64,000 nt of DNA from Episyrphus balteatus (lineage: Eukaryota; Arthropoda; Insecta; Diptera; Syrphidae): positions 77,707,150 through 77,771,149 of the forward strand of contig NC_079137.1 in assembly GCF_945859705.1 (NCBI RefSeq). Reading direction: 5' to 3'. Below, piece by piece: positions 23,071 through 34,757 of this stretch. The number at the start of each line of letters is the position of its first letter. Positions within the stretch are counted from its first letter, which is position 1. The notes beneath the pieces were generated by a model. The model ran no database searches. It was not told where the DNA came from and saw only the letters and a program-made list of their open reading frames with translations. The position numbers were made by a program, and so were the translations under genes.

Positions 23071-23984
23071 AATTTTGTTGAGGTTATGCATAAAATTTTG
23101 ATGGCTAGTATTGAAATAACAAACACCTAAGCAAAAAACAATATGATATGTTATAAATTAGGCAGATACGTTATGATATTATTACTTTTTTTTTTAATAT
23201 ATAATTTTCCTTTCTTAAACATAAAATTTTCAAAAACCCTTCATGTCGATTTTTGGTGCATTATTTCTCAAATATTGAATTTGACGGCTTTGACTTTTAA
23301 ACAACCATATCTCGAGATATAGATGTCTTAAAATTTTTTTTTTGTGTGTGTAAATTTCATATATTTATAAGATCTCTCGATTTCGACTTCAATTTTGTTT
23401 CTATCACTTTTTGTAAGGAAAATAGCTATACGACCTTTTTCTAAATTCACCCTTCTTTACCTTTTCTTTTTGCAACAAAGCGACATTATATTGTGTAGAT
23501 TTGAGGCAGCATACCAAAATACTAACTAAATTTCTTGTATAGGTATGATAAAGGCAATTTATTTCAAAGTTTTTCTCTATATTTTTTAAATATTGTTTTT
23601 AACAACTGTTTACCAAGACCATACCAAAGTCATAACAAAAGAAACATCTCAATTTTGTTGAAACCCGGCCCAATTTTTTTGTATTTATGTTCAAACTCTC
23701 AAAAGTGACAATAACTATTACATGTGTAGAACAAAGCTATTAATTTTGTCTCGGGTCACTGTGGCGTATACGCAATCTAATTATTATTATTTGTTCTTTC
23801 TTTTTATTTTGTTAAGTGTCCTCGCACCGTATGTTGGCAATTTACTGTACTACGTTAGGCAACTCTCTATAATAAATTGCCTCATTATTTATATCTCACA
23901 TCCCACATTTTTATGGCTAAAAATAAATAAAAGTTACAGTTATTTAACTTACATTCTTTTTCTTTCTCCCTTTTCTGGTTACAG

Positions 23985-24049
23985 GTACATTAACAGTTAA
24001 TGTAAACGTATTACTTCTAAGCTTAGCATCACCCGACGAATCTAGTTTG
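23985..24049 (+). CDS. pHCl-1: pHCl-1 exon 4: beta strand 1 region
   Basis: A 65-nt exon after TGGTTACAG with a GTAAGA donor. It reads GTLTVNVNVLLLSLASPDES then SL, with the first Gly completed by the base carried from exon 2 or 3; it matches the V-V-VLLLSLASPDESSL strand of this receptor family. When joined directly to exon 2 it completes an Asn-Gly-Thr sequon (PPVNGT). It ends in phase 0. Confidence 0.92.
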
Positions 24050-24110
24050 GTAAGACTTATAAAAAATCTTTAATATACCAATCTTATAACGGTTTTTAAA
24101 TTTTTGATAG

Positions 24111-24331
24111 AAATATGAAGTGGAGTTCCTATTGAATCAACAATGGAATGATCCTCGACTGCAATATGGTAATAAATCGCAATATGATTATTTAAATGCA
24201 CTGCATCATCATGACAATATCTGGACACCAGATACGTATTTCATTATGCACGGTGACTTTAAGGACCCCATCATTCCGATGCATTTCGCTTTAAGAATTT
24301 ACCGGAATGGCACCATTACGTACGCAATGAG
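24111..24331 (+). CDS. pHCl-1: pHCl-1 exon 5: ligand-binding domain, loops D, A and E
   Basis: A 221-nt exon separated from exon 4 by a 61-nt intron. It encodes KYEVEFLLNQQWNDPRLQYG, then loop A with WTPDTYF, and FALRIYRNGTITYAMR. The WxDxRL motif and WTPDTYF are family hallmarks of the extracellular agonist-binding domain. Two N-glycosylation sequons are present (NKS and NGT). The donor is GTGAGC, leaving two bases for the next codon. Confidence 0.95.
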
Positions 24332-24675
24332 GTGAGCTTTTATTAGTCTGGCTTGATTTTTTTTTTTTTTTTATCCCACACAAAAGTTGGGGACAGTTTC
24401 CATACGTCTTTCTTCACATAATCATCATCATTATTATCATCTTTGTTGTCGTTGGAAAAGAAGGACAATAGAATAAAAAAAAAAGTATCTTTCACAAACA
24501 TATTATTTTGCATCCTTTGACCATTTTCTTTTTTGTTGTGACTTTTAATGTGAAAATTTTTAACAATCATCCGACAATTTGTATTCAAGTGTCCTTAAAA
24601 AAAGAAAATTCTCTTTTTTTATCGTTTCTCTTTCTCTCTGTTTTTTTTTCTTTTGTATATTTGTATTATTTTCAG
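24332..24675 (+). other. pHCl-1: Intron 5
   Basis: A 344-nt intron with a GTGAGC donor and a TTATTTTCAG acceptor. It is T-rich with an AT-CAT repetitive patch near 24420-24440; nothing else stands out. Confidence 0.85.
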
Positions 24676-24758
24676 ACGTCATTTAATCCTGTCATGCCAA
24701 GGAAGTTTGCATATATTTCCCTTCGATGATCCTAAATGCTCATTTTCAATGGAAAGCA
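24676..24758 (+). CDS. pHCl-1: pHCl-1 exon 6: Cys-loop
   Basis: An 83-nt exon that completes the split Arg codon and reads RRHLILSCQGSLHIFPFDDP then KCSFSMES. It holds the signature Cys-loop, two cysteines separated by exactly 13 residues with the central FPFD motif, which couples agonist binding to the pore. The donor GTAAGT at 24759 leaves one base over. Confidence 0.95.
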
Positions 24759-25373
24759 GTAAGTATTCAGTCAAGTGGTGAAAGGGAGACAATTTGTGTG
24801 ATGGTTTGTCAGAATAAAATTTAAGCTTGTTGAGTTCAATATTTTTGTGCAGAAGGATTTTTCATTTTTCTCGTTGTTTTCTTTTTTTTTTTTTGGTGGG
24901 TGTACCTATCCCGTGTGAGAGCGAGTGTATATTTGTCCTTAAGGACGCCAATGGCGTACAGTTAGTAAATGAGAAAGTGGTGTCTCTATCCATTTGCATT
25001 AATTAGAGTTTATTGTTACAACGAGATTGTTTTTGCTTTATTTTTTCGTTTTTTTTTTCTCCATACTTTTCGCTTCGTTTGTGTTTTGTGCTTTTTAGCT
25101 TAATGTATGTAATGTAAGGGTTTTTTTTTTCTTTCGTGTTGTTTTTGGGGTACCTACTTACTTATTTTTCGCGTCGCAATGTGTTTCAATGTCTTTTCCA
25201 AGGACGCGACGACAAGAATATAAATATACGCTTGTTTAAATGTGTATGATAGAAAATGTTGGTGTGCTATTTTTTTGGGTTATTTTTTTTTTTTTTATTA
25301 CAGAATGAAAAATGTGTATGACCTAAATTGAGTTGTATTATTTTCAACTATTTTTTGTATTTTGTTTTTACAG
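24759..25373 (+). other. pHCl-1: Intron 6
   Basis: A 615-nt intron between a GTAAGT donor and a TTTTTACAG acceptor. It is T-rich with mixed-composition segments (for example near 24900-25210) and without repeats that I could recognise. Confidence 0.85.
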
Positions 25374-25511
25374 TTTCATATGAATTATCACATATAAAAT
25401 ATGTATGGAAAAATGACGAAGATACATTACGTAAAAGTCCATCATTAACAACACTTAATGCATATTTAATACAAAACGCAACCGTAACGTGTTCTGTTAA
25501 AAGCTGGAGAG
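25374..25511 (+). CDS. pHCl-1: pHCl-1 exon 7: loops B and C of the binding domain
   Basis: A 138-nt exon reading ISYELSHIKYVWKNDEDTLR and onward to LIQNATVTCSVKSWR. It contains an NAT glycosylation sequon and the first cysteine of the second disulphide pair; its partner is in the next exon, in GNYSC, giving C-X10-C. Such a second pair is typical of GluCl, GlyR and pHCl-type receptors. The donor is GTAAGT at 25512 with one base carried over, which fits both alternative M1 exons. Confidence 0.95.
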
Positions 25512-27836
25512 GTAAGTTGGATTAATTTTTTGTTCTTTCTATACATTTACCAAAATAATTTCAACTAAAAATTTTGTACATAAGAAACAACATGTAGGTT
25601 TTTATTGTATATTTTTAGGAGTAATAATAACAACAAAATAGAAAAATAGGATTAATTTTATTAGTTGAAATAGGAGTTTTTATTTTTATTTTATTTTACT
25701 GGAATTTTAAATTTTGTACTAAAACTTTTTTTTTTATTTTATTTTGAATGTTTGTTTTTGTTATTTATCTTACTTTGGTTTTACTAATAATTTTCCCTGA
25801 TTTTTTAAAAAAATTCGTAGTTGAAAAGATTTCAAATAATGTAAATAATTATGGTAACGCTCTCCAAATAGATTTTCAATGCTATTTCATAATTATTTAA
25901 CTACAAATTGAGCGAATGCTTTGCAATTTTTTATTAATATCGAAAAATTCGTAAGCTAAAATTCAATTATGTATTTAACTTTTGGAGAAGTTTATTTCCA
26001 AAAGAATAATGACATTACTAAATAAATCATTTTGTAAAGTCGCAAGTTCATTTGTTTGTGTAAGAGTTTACATTAAAAAAAAATAATCATAGGTAACAAT
26101 TTTTCGCTTCGCAAAAAATAGATATTTAACTCGCAATTATTTCGCAATTCCTAACTGAGTTGCAATAAGTGGATTTTTGACACCAAAACAAATTCGCAAT
26201 ATTTTAATACCTACATTGCGAATCAACTTGAATGCTGAAATATTAAGACCCCTTTTTTCCATTACAAAAAACTTAAACTAAAAATGTACAATATGTGTAT
26301 ATTAATGCCAATGCAAACTTCAATTCAACAGGACAAGAGATTAAGCTCACAAACATTTCGCAAGTTCCAACTCGACTATTCTTTCGTTTTTGAAAGTGAA
26401 AGCGTAAAATTCAATTCCTGCGATAATTTGGAGAGGATTTTGCATTAAAAAAAATGTAGTTTCGCAAAAACTCAAAAACAATGCGAATAAATTCCAATGC
26501 AAACTCTAACTTAACAAGGTTGAGTTAAAAAGCCGAGAGTTTGACTTAATATTAACTGCGCAAGTCATGGCAACACTTTCTTTTGAGACAGTAAACAAAT
26601 TCTTACTACTTGCAAAATGGTTTAAAAACTCCTTGTTTTCAACATTCACCCGAGTAAATTTGCAAACATTTGCAAAGCACCGAAATCATTTGCAAACAAT
26701 GATATTATAATTTTTAAATACTAAAACTTAAAAACTAAGTATTTTGTTGCACTATAGGTACAATTTTTAAATAGCAAATGCGAAATAATGCGAGCAGCTG
26801 CATTATTTGCGAACTCTGCAAATCCGCGTTGGTAAATTACAGATGATTTGGTTTGTTGCACATAGGTTTCTTAAACACTCATATTAAGAAATTTTGAAAG
26901 CCTTTGTAGAATTTTCAGCCCTCGAAGGTTCTGAACGAAAATGATTGATTCTATCTGCAATCGAACCTTTTTTTCAAATACCTTAACATATTAACGGAAG
27001 ACATGCAAACACTTTGCAAATAGTTTGAAAAATTCGCTTCTGATTCTCTTTCCAAGCATCGTATTTTTAAATAGTCTTGAAAGGTCTGAAAATAGTAAAA
27101 AAAAGCAATGCGAAGTAAAGTAAATTTGCGAGATGTGTAAAGAGAAGACAAGATTTGAAATACACTTTGCCAAAATTATGTAAGGTTATTTTTATGCACC
27201 TACTTGCGAACACACCATTTAAGAATAACTGATTGAGTTGCGAAAAAAATAGAAAAAACTTTGTGGAGTAAACTTGGTCGTAAGTATATTTGCGATCTAT
27301 GTAAACAGTAACGCAAGGTATGCGAAACAAATTCTCGAACACATTTTCATTTGCGAAAACTTAATTGTTCAAGCACAAAAATAAAGTAAACATTTTGGAA
27401 ACGTGACCAAAATTGGAAATTTCTTTTGCAAATATTTGCAACTTGTACCAATTCATTTTGCTGTTCGTTTACAAACGAATTGAAAAATTAACTCTTCCGG
27501 ATCTTTTTTCAACTACAATTAAATTTTTTTTTTTAAAATAATATTTTTTTTTTTCTATTTAAACCTAATTTGTTATTTTGTTTGAGTTTTTATTATTAAA
27601 AACATTTTATAAATTTGTCTATTTCCAAGCAATGTATTTGACTTTGTAACCTTGCACTTATATAGAAAAAAAAAACTTAAGAAAATTTGAAATATAATTT
27701 TTTATAGCAAATATAAGAAAACTTAACTTAAATTTGAAAATAAAATAAATTAAAAACAAAAATCCACTAGAATATATTATAATTTAAAATTTAGAACAAA
27801 AAATAAATGAAAAAAAAATACCCAAAAATATCGTAG
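25512..27836 (+). other. pHCl-1: Intron 7, before M1 exon A
   Basis: A 2.3-kb intron. From about 26040 to 27470 it is crowded with TTGCGAA/TTCGCAA and TTTGCAAA words. Near-matching inverted segments containing GTAGTTGAAAA lie at about 25808-25830 and 27490-27520, so the middle may be one large decayed inverted element. The acceptor at its end (ATATCGTAG) lacks a pyrimidine tract. Confidence 0.7.
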
Positions 27837-27989
27837 GCAACTACAGCTGTCTTAAAGTCGATTTAATATTTACAAGAGATCGAGCATTCTATTTCACCAC
27901 CGTTTTTATACCTGGAATAATATTGGTGACGTCCTCATTTATCACATTTTGGCTCGAATGGAATGCAGTTCCTGCTCGATCCATGATAG
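27837..27989 (+). CDS. pHCl-1: pHCl-1 exon 8a: alternative M1 exon, Ser form
   Basis: A 153-nt exon, phase 1 at both ends. It reads GNYSCLKVDLIFTRDRAFYF, then M1 (TTVFIPGIILVTSSFITFW), then LEWNAVPARSMI, ending at the GTAAAA donor. It includes the second Cys of the C-X10-C pair, all of M1 and the PAR anion-selectivity motif. Compared with exon 8b it has Asp-Leu-Ile rather than Glu-Leu-Met before M1, and Ser rather than Val at M2 position 1'. Its acceptor is poor (purine-rich, ATATCGTAG), so it probably needs activation. Using both 8a and 8b would duplicate M1, so they should be mutually exclusive. Confidence 0.88.
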
Positions 27990-28352
27990 GTAAAAAAAAA
28001 TATTTGTAAAAAATTAAATCCAGAAATATTTAATTTCGCACCAAAATCAAAATCCAAAAAACATCAACAATATCCTCATTTGATTTTGAACAAAAATAAC
28101 AAACCACAACAAGGAATACATTAACATAATAAATTTTTTTACATGCCTATCCATCATATTAAAAATCAAATAAATCCCTGGAAAATTTCCCCCCATTCTA
28201 CTTGCTAGAGTAATAATTTTTTTTTTTTTGTTATGTTGATGATTTATTATATATCCTTTCGAGCTAGTTCATGCAGTTGAATTTATATTATTTTAATCAG
28301 CAGCAAAATATGCATTTTGTTCCAAAAAAAATATCGTTATGATTAAAATAAA

Positions 28353-28475
28353 AAAGGTGTTTCGAAATGAAAAGAAAATATTTTTTAGAGATTGATTTTG
28401 TTCACGTGTTTAAAATTTAAAAAAAATTCTGATTCTTCTTTAAAATATTTAAACAACATTTCGAAACACCCTTTA
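28353..28475. repeat. Small MITE-like inverted repeat, ~123 bp
   Basis: The left end AAGGTGTTTCGAAATG is matched in complement at the right end CATTTCGAAACACCCTT, and inside these AAAATATTTT pairs with AAAATATTT. The total is about 123 bp with no coding capacity. A target duplication is not distinct because of flanking A/T runs. Confidence 0.65.
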
Positions 28476-30157
28476 ATAAATGCTAGAAATTATATCAAAC
28501 GCCTGTTGTAGCTGATTGCCTTTTGATGAATGCTAGTTAGTTAGTTGATTTTGTTTAATTAATATTAAATTACCTACATACTTATATATATTATTGTATT
28601 GCTATGAAATATTTTTTTTTTAATTTAACTTTACAAATGATTTTAAAGAAATGAAAAAAAAAAATAAAAAACAATATCACGCAATTTGTTTTTTTGCATG
28701 ATGATCCAATTTAATAATAGATGCATTTAAAATTAAATTATTTTGTTTGCATATTACCTAATTTAAGTTAAAATATGCTTAAATTTTAAGGTTAGAGAGA
28801 AAAAAAAGTAGTTTTAATATTAATTTTAATAGGAAAAGGACAAACAAGAATGCAAGCATTTTCACAAAATATAAAGGATTATTTCAAATATACAGAATTA
28901 TGATAAAAATTATTATTAAATAATTGAATTTTTTTTAATACAACGATTAAGTATCGAAACACAGGTATTGAAATGTACATATATTTACATCTAGTATATA
29001 TTGGATATTGGAGGCTTCAGTTGTCGTCAAAGATTAAAGAGTGTTAAAGAGCTACAGTATACTTTCATCAAATCGGCAAAAAAACAAAAAAAAGTAGGGA
29101 GCAAGAACTCTGTAAGGTGATTTTAATAAACTTGAGTGTGCTGAATTCAAAACAGTTTACAGTGTTTTTTCATGATGTCTAGTTTTTGAGCTCAGCTCAT
29201 CACAATTTTAGCTATAAAGTCCCAAAAACTAATTCTAAATGAAATGTTTTTTGACATTTGATCTAAAAATATTATTTTTCCGTAATATTTTGCTATTTTT
29301 TCAACCGAATCAGGAGTCGAAAACTGAAATTTACTTCAGATCTGCTTCAAAAACCATAAGTTACCTTAACCACCAAGATTTTGAGATATCATACCTTTCT
29401 ATACCAAATATCTTTTAGAAAAAAATAATTTTGAAAATAAAAATAAACATATTTAAGACGATAAAATATGGCTTTTGAATATTGCATATGTAGTTTTGCG
29501 AAAAAAAAAATTAAACGGTGATGAAATTCAACTCCAAAAGTACCACAAAAACGCGTTTTTGACCTGTTAATATTTAAATATTTCGAAAACTTGACTTGCC
29601 AGTGAAATTTTGACTTCAGATTCGGAATCACCACACAAAAGTCCTTTAGAAAAGTATGTGTGTTATTGTATTCAAAGCTTAATATTGCCTCTTCTAGCGC
29701 ATACGACGACGACATCGAATTTTCTATTCATTCCACGTATTAAGTTTTGAAAGAATCATAAAACTGAGATAAATAAATAGGGTGTGCATTAAATATGAAC
29801 ATTAATGTAGTTTTTTGTATACAAAATGGCGGCCACACAGGGTTAAAAAAAAAATCTGACATTATTTTACATCGTTGGCGCATTCCAAATTTAGGTACCA
29901 ATTCACAAAAAAAATTTGTTTTAAATTTAAGACTTTTTGTTCAATATCGAGATGCAGTCTTGGAAACTCCACACACATAATTTTTTCCATATGATCTCTT
30001 AAAGGTATTATTTTTCTAGAAGATTTTTGGTAGTAATTTAACACACTCGCTAAAAAAAACACGAAAAAATATTCATTTAAAGTCTGGTTTCGATGACAAA
30101 TGAAACTCTTTTAACGATTAAGATTTATCGCACATTATAATTTGTTTTTAATTGAAT

Positions 30158-31185
30158 AGTCCTATTATAAGGGGTCAAAGGTCAAAACAAAATTTTTTTA
30201 AACGGTAGGTTTTAGACAAAAATTAAGTTCTACATAATTGTAGCTGAGGTTATTTTACAAAAAAATTGTCATAGAACGATTTTTTTTGTGGGTTGGGGTC
30301 GAAATTCTGTATGTTGCAAAATTCTATATACAAAATACTGTAGGTATGCCAAAATACTGTATGTCAAAATTCTGCATGTGCAAAATGCTGTACGAACAAA
30401 ATTCTGAAAGTCAAAATTCTGTACAGCAAAATTCTGTATATCAAAATTCTGTAAAAATGCTGTAAAAAATATCGTTTTGATAATGTAAAAAGTGCGCGCG
30501 CAAAAAAAAATTAAAATATATTGATTTTGACATTTTTTTTGTAAAATGTATTTTGTATGTTTAAGAAAAGTTTGATTTGTGTTCCGAGAATTGATTTACT
30601 TTTTTACTTTAATAATTATGTTTGTATAAAATTACAACTTTACTGTCAATAATTATATTTAAAGTTACTATTTAGTGTTTTTTTTTATCAAAGGAAATTT
30701 CTTTATAAATACTGTATTGAAAATACAGTATTTTGCCGTACAGAATTTTACAAAACAGAATTTTGCAAGTCAGTATTTTGTCCATACAGTATTTTGACGT
30801 ACAGAATTTTGTATTTATAGTATAATGACGTACATAATTATGGTCTTACAGTATTTTGAGCCTACAGAATTTTGTCGTACAGAATTTTGAAAAGCAGAAT
30901 TATGACCCGCTCCCTTTTTTTGTATCACTTATCGTTTAGACATAACAACATTTCAAACTATCCCATGTAATTTGATTAAAAGAACAGATATAAAAATATC
31001 AAGAAAAAAATATTCGAGTTTGAAACGATATAATTTCTTAACGGTGCATGATACAAGAAAAATTTTTAAGATAATTTGTTTGTAAAATAGCCTCAGCTAC
31101 AATTTTGTCCAACATATTTTTTGTCTAAAACCTACCGTTTTTAAAATAAAAAAATGTTGCGACCTTTGACCCCTTATAATGGGAC
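30158..31185. repeat. Inverted repeat split by a later transposon insertion
   Basis: The left arm at about 30158-30262 (ATTATAAGGGGTCAAAGGTC, AAACGGTAGGTTTTAGACAA, TTGTAGCTGAGG) is repeated in complement at about 31079-31185. Between the arms sits the 9-bp-TSD transposon copy at 30290-30914, which lies wholly inside the spacer, so the inverted repeat is older than that insertion. Confidence 0.8.
30290..30914. mobile_element. Non-autonomous DNA transposon, copy 3 (9-bp TSD)
   Basis: A 625-bp member of the family at 2848 and 6077. It starts GGGTTGGGGTCGAAATTCTG and ends CAGAATTATGACCCGCTCCC. It is flanked by a perfect 9-bp duplication, TTTTTTTGT, at 30281-30289 and 30915-30923. The subterminal arrays are of CAAAATTCTGTA-type units, related but distinct from the units in copies 1 and 2, and the long palindrome is missing; only a GTGCGCGCGC patch near 30492 remains. 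It is therefore a separate subfamily. Confidence 0.85.
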
Positions 31186-32074
31186 TAGCGGGCAGAGGAA
31201 ACTTCAGGACTTTTTACAGATTGTATACCGCCCTAACACCAAGCTGTATACCAAAAATCAGCCTTTTACAAGAGAGAATTCAAGTGCCACTATTTTTCAT
31301 ATCAACTCAAATGTTGAAAATTCCATAGGTATAAATGTCAAACATTAATTATTTTAAAGTATTACAACAAAAACAAATAAAGTTGATGAATATTTTTCTT
31401 GTTGAAAAAGGCTGTAAAGTTTTCATAATCATAGTTGCAATGCACTCATAACTTAATCACATCAACACCTAAACGTAAAAAAAACAAATTTTAAACTTTA
31501 AAAGGACCGCAGACAGATGACTACAAAAAGTCCATGGATACTATGAAAGTAAGGGCTTAAAGTGTTGAAAGTTTCTCTACCTTTATAATTTGACGCTTTT
31601 TTTCTTTGTGAAGTTAAGTTGACAGAATTAATTCTTTTGTCCTTTTAGTTTATGGTTGAAAATTTCTAGTCAATAGTAAAACAGAAAAAAAATATTAAAG
31701 TAGAGTAAAAGAAAAAAATTAATTATTCAAAATGCTTGCATTCGTTCATTAAAAATGAGATTTGAAAACTATTAATTTAAATAAAAAAAATAATAAAACT
31801 AAGGAAAAGCTTAGAACTATTTTTAGTTTAGCGTAGCTCTAAAAGAGTTAGAAAAAATTTTGGAAAAAGATACAAAAAGAAAAAAAAAGCCAAATGTAAA
31901 TACATAATTCATAATTCATAAGTAAAAAAAAAAGAAAAATATAGTTAGATTAAATAATAATCACACAAATTTTTGTTTGTTTTTAAGAAAAACAAACAAA
32001 AAATTTTCAAAAAATTAAAAAAAAAAAACAAAGTGCAAAACTAGCATTTTATTGCTTCGCTTTTCTTTTTAAAG

Positions 32075-32227
32075 GTAACTACAGTTGCCTAAAAGTTGAA
32101 CTTATGTTCACGAGGGATCGTGCATTTTATTTCACAACTGTATTTATACCTGGAATCATATTGGTGACATCATCATTTATCACATTTTGGCTAGAATGGA
32201 ATGCTGTACCAGCCAGAGTTATGATTG
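32075..32227 (+). CDS. pHCl-1: pHCl-1 exon 8b: alternative M1 exon, Val form
   Basis: A 153-nt exon of the same length and phase as exon 8a. It reads GNYSCLKVELMFTRDRAFYF, then the identical M1 segment, then LEWNAVPARVMI. Only three residues differ from 8a, whereas many third codon positions differ, so the pair is old and under purifying selection. Its acceptor has a good pyrimidine tract (CTTTTTAAAG) and its donor is GTATGT, both stronger than those of 8a, so 8b is probably the default form. PARV is the usual sequence at this position in related anion channels. Confidence 0.93.
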
Positions 32228-34757
32228 GTATGTAAAAACACAAAAAAAAAACAAAAACAACAAAAAAATTAAAAAAAAAAAAAAAATGAAAAATAAAAAA
32301 TATTTTTTTAATAAAAATTAAGAAAAATAAATAGAAATAGGATTAGAAGGTTAAAATTAGTAAACCATTCATAAAAAAATAAAAATTTTAAAAAAATCAA
32401 AGTTTTAGAATATTTTTTTTTTTTTTATTAAATATTTCAAAAAATCTAGGAAAAAAAGATAAATAACTCAGGGTTAAAAGTAGATTATTTTTTTTATTTA
32501 TTTTTTTGCTAAATTGTGTTAATTTAAATAAAAGTAGTACAAAAAGTAGAATTAAATTTGCATAGTTCTTCAAATTTATTATATTCACTATTTAATGCAC
32601 AAGCTATGTAATTGCATGCGCATTGTATAATCAACTTATAAATATATTTTATATAAAAATAAAAACTTCCCTTTAATCCAATTCTCTCTCTATTATCCTG
32701 TGAATCCTTAAACACAAGTAGAAAAAAAAACTTATTTTTTTTTAATTAATTTTTTGTGATAAATTAAAAAAATCAAAATTTATTTTTCAAATCCACTTAA
32801 AGTGTCTCTTTGGAGAACATATATTGTTATTTTGAAAGCTCTGCTGGAATTAAAATAAAAAAATGAGAAAAAAAAAACGAAAACAAAAAGTGAAAAGTGG
32901 TCGAAAACAATAAACTAGGTTAAGCGGGGTAACAACTAACTACAATTGCGTTTATAGTTTTGCTGCACTAAATCGTCGTCGTCGTTGGTCGTTATATCTG
33001 TGTGTGGTGCCTTCGACAGTTTGTGTTGCTGGTTTAAGCTTAGAAACAATAAATTCACATGACAATGAGGGTGGGCTATTTTAGAAGGGGGTTGGGGGTG
33101 GTACTTGTTATGGGGTGAAGTTCTTTCAAATGAGTTGTAAGCGTTCGTTGGGCAGACGACTGACGACGACGACGAAAGCAATTGAATAGAATTTCATCTC
33201 TCTAAAGCTAAAAGCCCCTACATCCCCCGCCCGGAGCGTTTTTTAGCCGAGTTGTGTAGTGTATACCTATGAAATGATGGTAGACGGGGTTTTTGCCGGT
33301 ACTTGGTACTTTTATTTGCTTTGAATGGCGTATCCATGTATTTCTGTTTGTTTTTCGTTTGGGTTTTTTGTTGTTAAATTGTGCATACTACCTCTTTTCT
33401 ATACCGTTGCGGTGTGTTGTTTCTATGTTTCACCTTTTCAGTTGTTTTTTTTTTAGTCCATTTTTGTGTTGTGTAGTATTCATATGTGTTCTGCGGATAT
33501 TAATTCAGAAAGTTTTGTTAGGACCGAAAAGTGCAGCTACAACTACCCACACAAGAATAGAAAATCCTCTCGCATCAGCATCACCAGAAACTTTAATATG
33601 CCCTCCTTTAAAAAAAAAAAACAATGTTGATGATTTCTTTGTTATTTTGTATGTTTTTTTTTTTTGTTGGTTTGTAAAGGATAAGGAAAGAAAAAAAAAA
33701 ACAACAACATCTCGTAAAATTGGATACGATATGAGCATTATACGACGAAGAATTATTGAGGTTAAAATGGGTGGCAAGTGTTTTTTCTGCTGCTGTCTTC
33801 GCTTCGGGGGTAATTTTTATTTATCTTGTGTTTTAACATGAAATGACATTTAACCATATATTTTCATCAGGTTTGTTTTTTTTTTTTTTTTAATCTTGCC
33901 TTTTTATTGTTGTTGGGTTTTGGTTAAAAAAGGAGATAAAGTATTTAAGGTTAACACAAGTCAAGAGGGTTATTTTTTGAAAAATGATTGGGATGACGTA
34001 CTTTAGTGATGGAGAAAGAGATTTTAAGGAAGAATAGAACAGGCGAGATGACAATTAATCATTTATATTTTGAAAACAAGGGAACTTATAAAAAAAGCAA
34101 ATACCTTTGGAGTAAATTATTTTGTTTATAAAAAAAATTATATAAATTTAAATTGCCATTCCAAATAATATTTGGACAGTTTAACGAATGAGTGAAGGAA
34201 TTGTGAGATTGCACATCGCCATTTCATTAAATAAAAATTCCAAATAAACAGATAATATGTAAGACGATTGGAATTCCCTTTTGAACTAAAAGCAATAAAA
34301 TAAAAAATATTTATTTGATTTCGATGTTTGCCCAGCAATAAATAGCAAATCGTTCCAAGACTTTTTTTTTTAATTTCTTGAGTGTATTTTTGTTTTGTGA
34401 CAATATTTCGAGACGATGTCTCGTTTTGCAAAATTACTCAAACTGCGCTGTAAATGCCTGTAGAATGCGTAACAGAAGTTTAAATTACATTTTCAGTTTA
34501 TACAGTTTTAATGAAAATAAACACTGCCTTATACAAAACGCTTGAAGTATATTTTTGTTTTACATAAGTACATTTTTTTTATTTTAATTTTCTCATTTTA
34601 CTAATCATCGAATTAACTCGATACATTGGGTGGAGGCCAGTACTTTCATTGGATTAAATAATCTACTTTTAAGAAAAAGTTTCAAAATACTGATTACCTA
34701 TATTAAATATTAATGACCGACTGCCGACAGAGATAACTGTAACAGGTTGGTGTCAGA

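Larger units (their letters stand above)
19306..23984 (+). other. pHCl-1: Intron 3
   Basis: A 4.7-kb intron ending in a TGGTTACAG acceptor. It holds a hAT-like MITE (19559-19863), an inverted repeat (21401-21719), a diverged member of the GGGGTCAAAGGTC repeat family (about 22850-23070) and a fragment of the intron 1 foldback arm (about 23240-23460). The block at about 20030-20720 is more complex and GC-richer than its surroundings and shows no repeat structure; it could be regulatory, without direct support. Confidence 0.8.
27990..32074 (+). other. pHCl-1: Intron between the two M1 exons
   Basis: A 4.1-kb intron that contains a small inverted repeat (about 28353-28475), a block sharing the CGAAGTC/CAGATTCGGAAT core (29300-29640), an inverted repeat of the GGGGTCAAAGGTC family (30158-31185) and, nested inside it, transposon copy 3. 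It ends in a strong pyrimidine tract (CTTCGCTTTTCTTTTTAAAG). Confidence 0.8.

Noticed and set aside
33293..33841. 182-codon open frame in intron 8
   Set aside because: Sequence is Phe/Cys-rich from T-runs, has no recognisable domain, and lies in the intron of a gene on the same strand; a chance frame is likelier.
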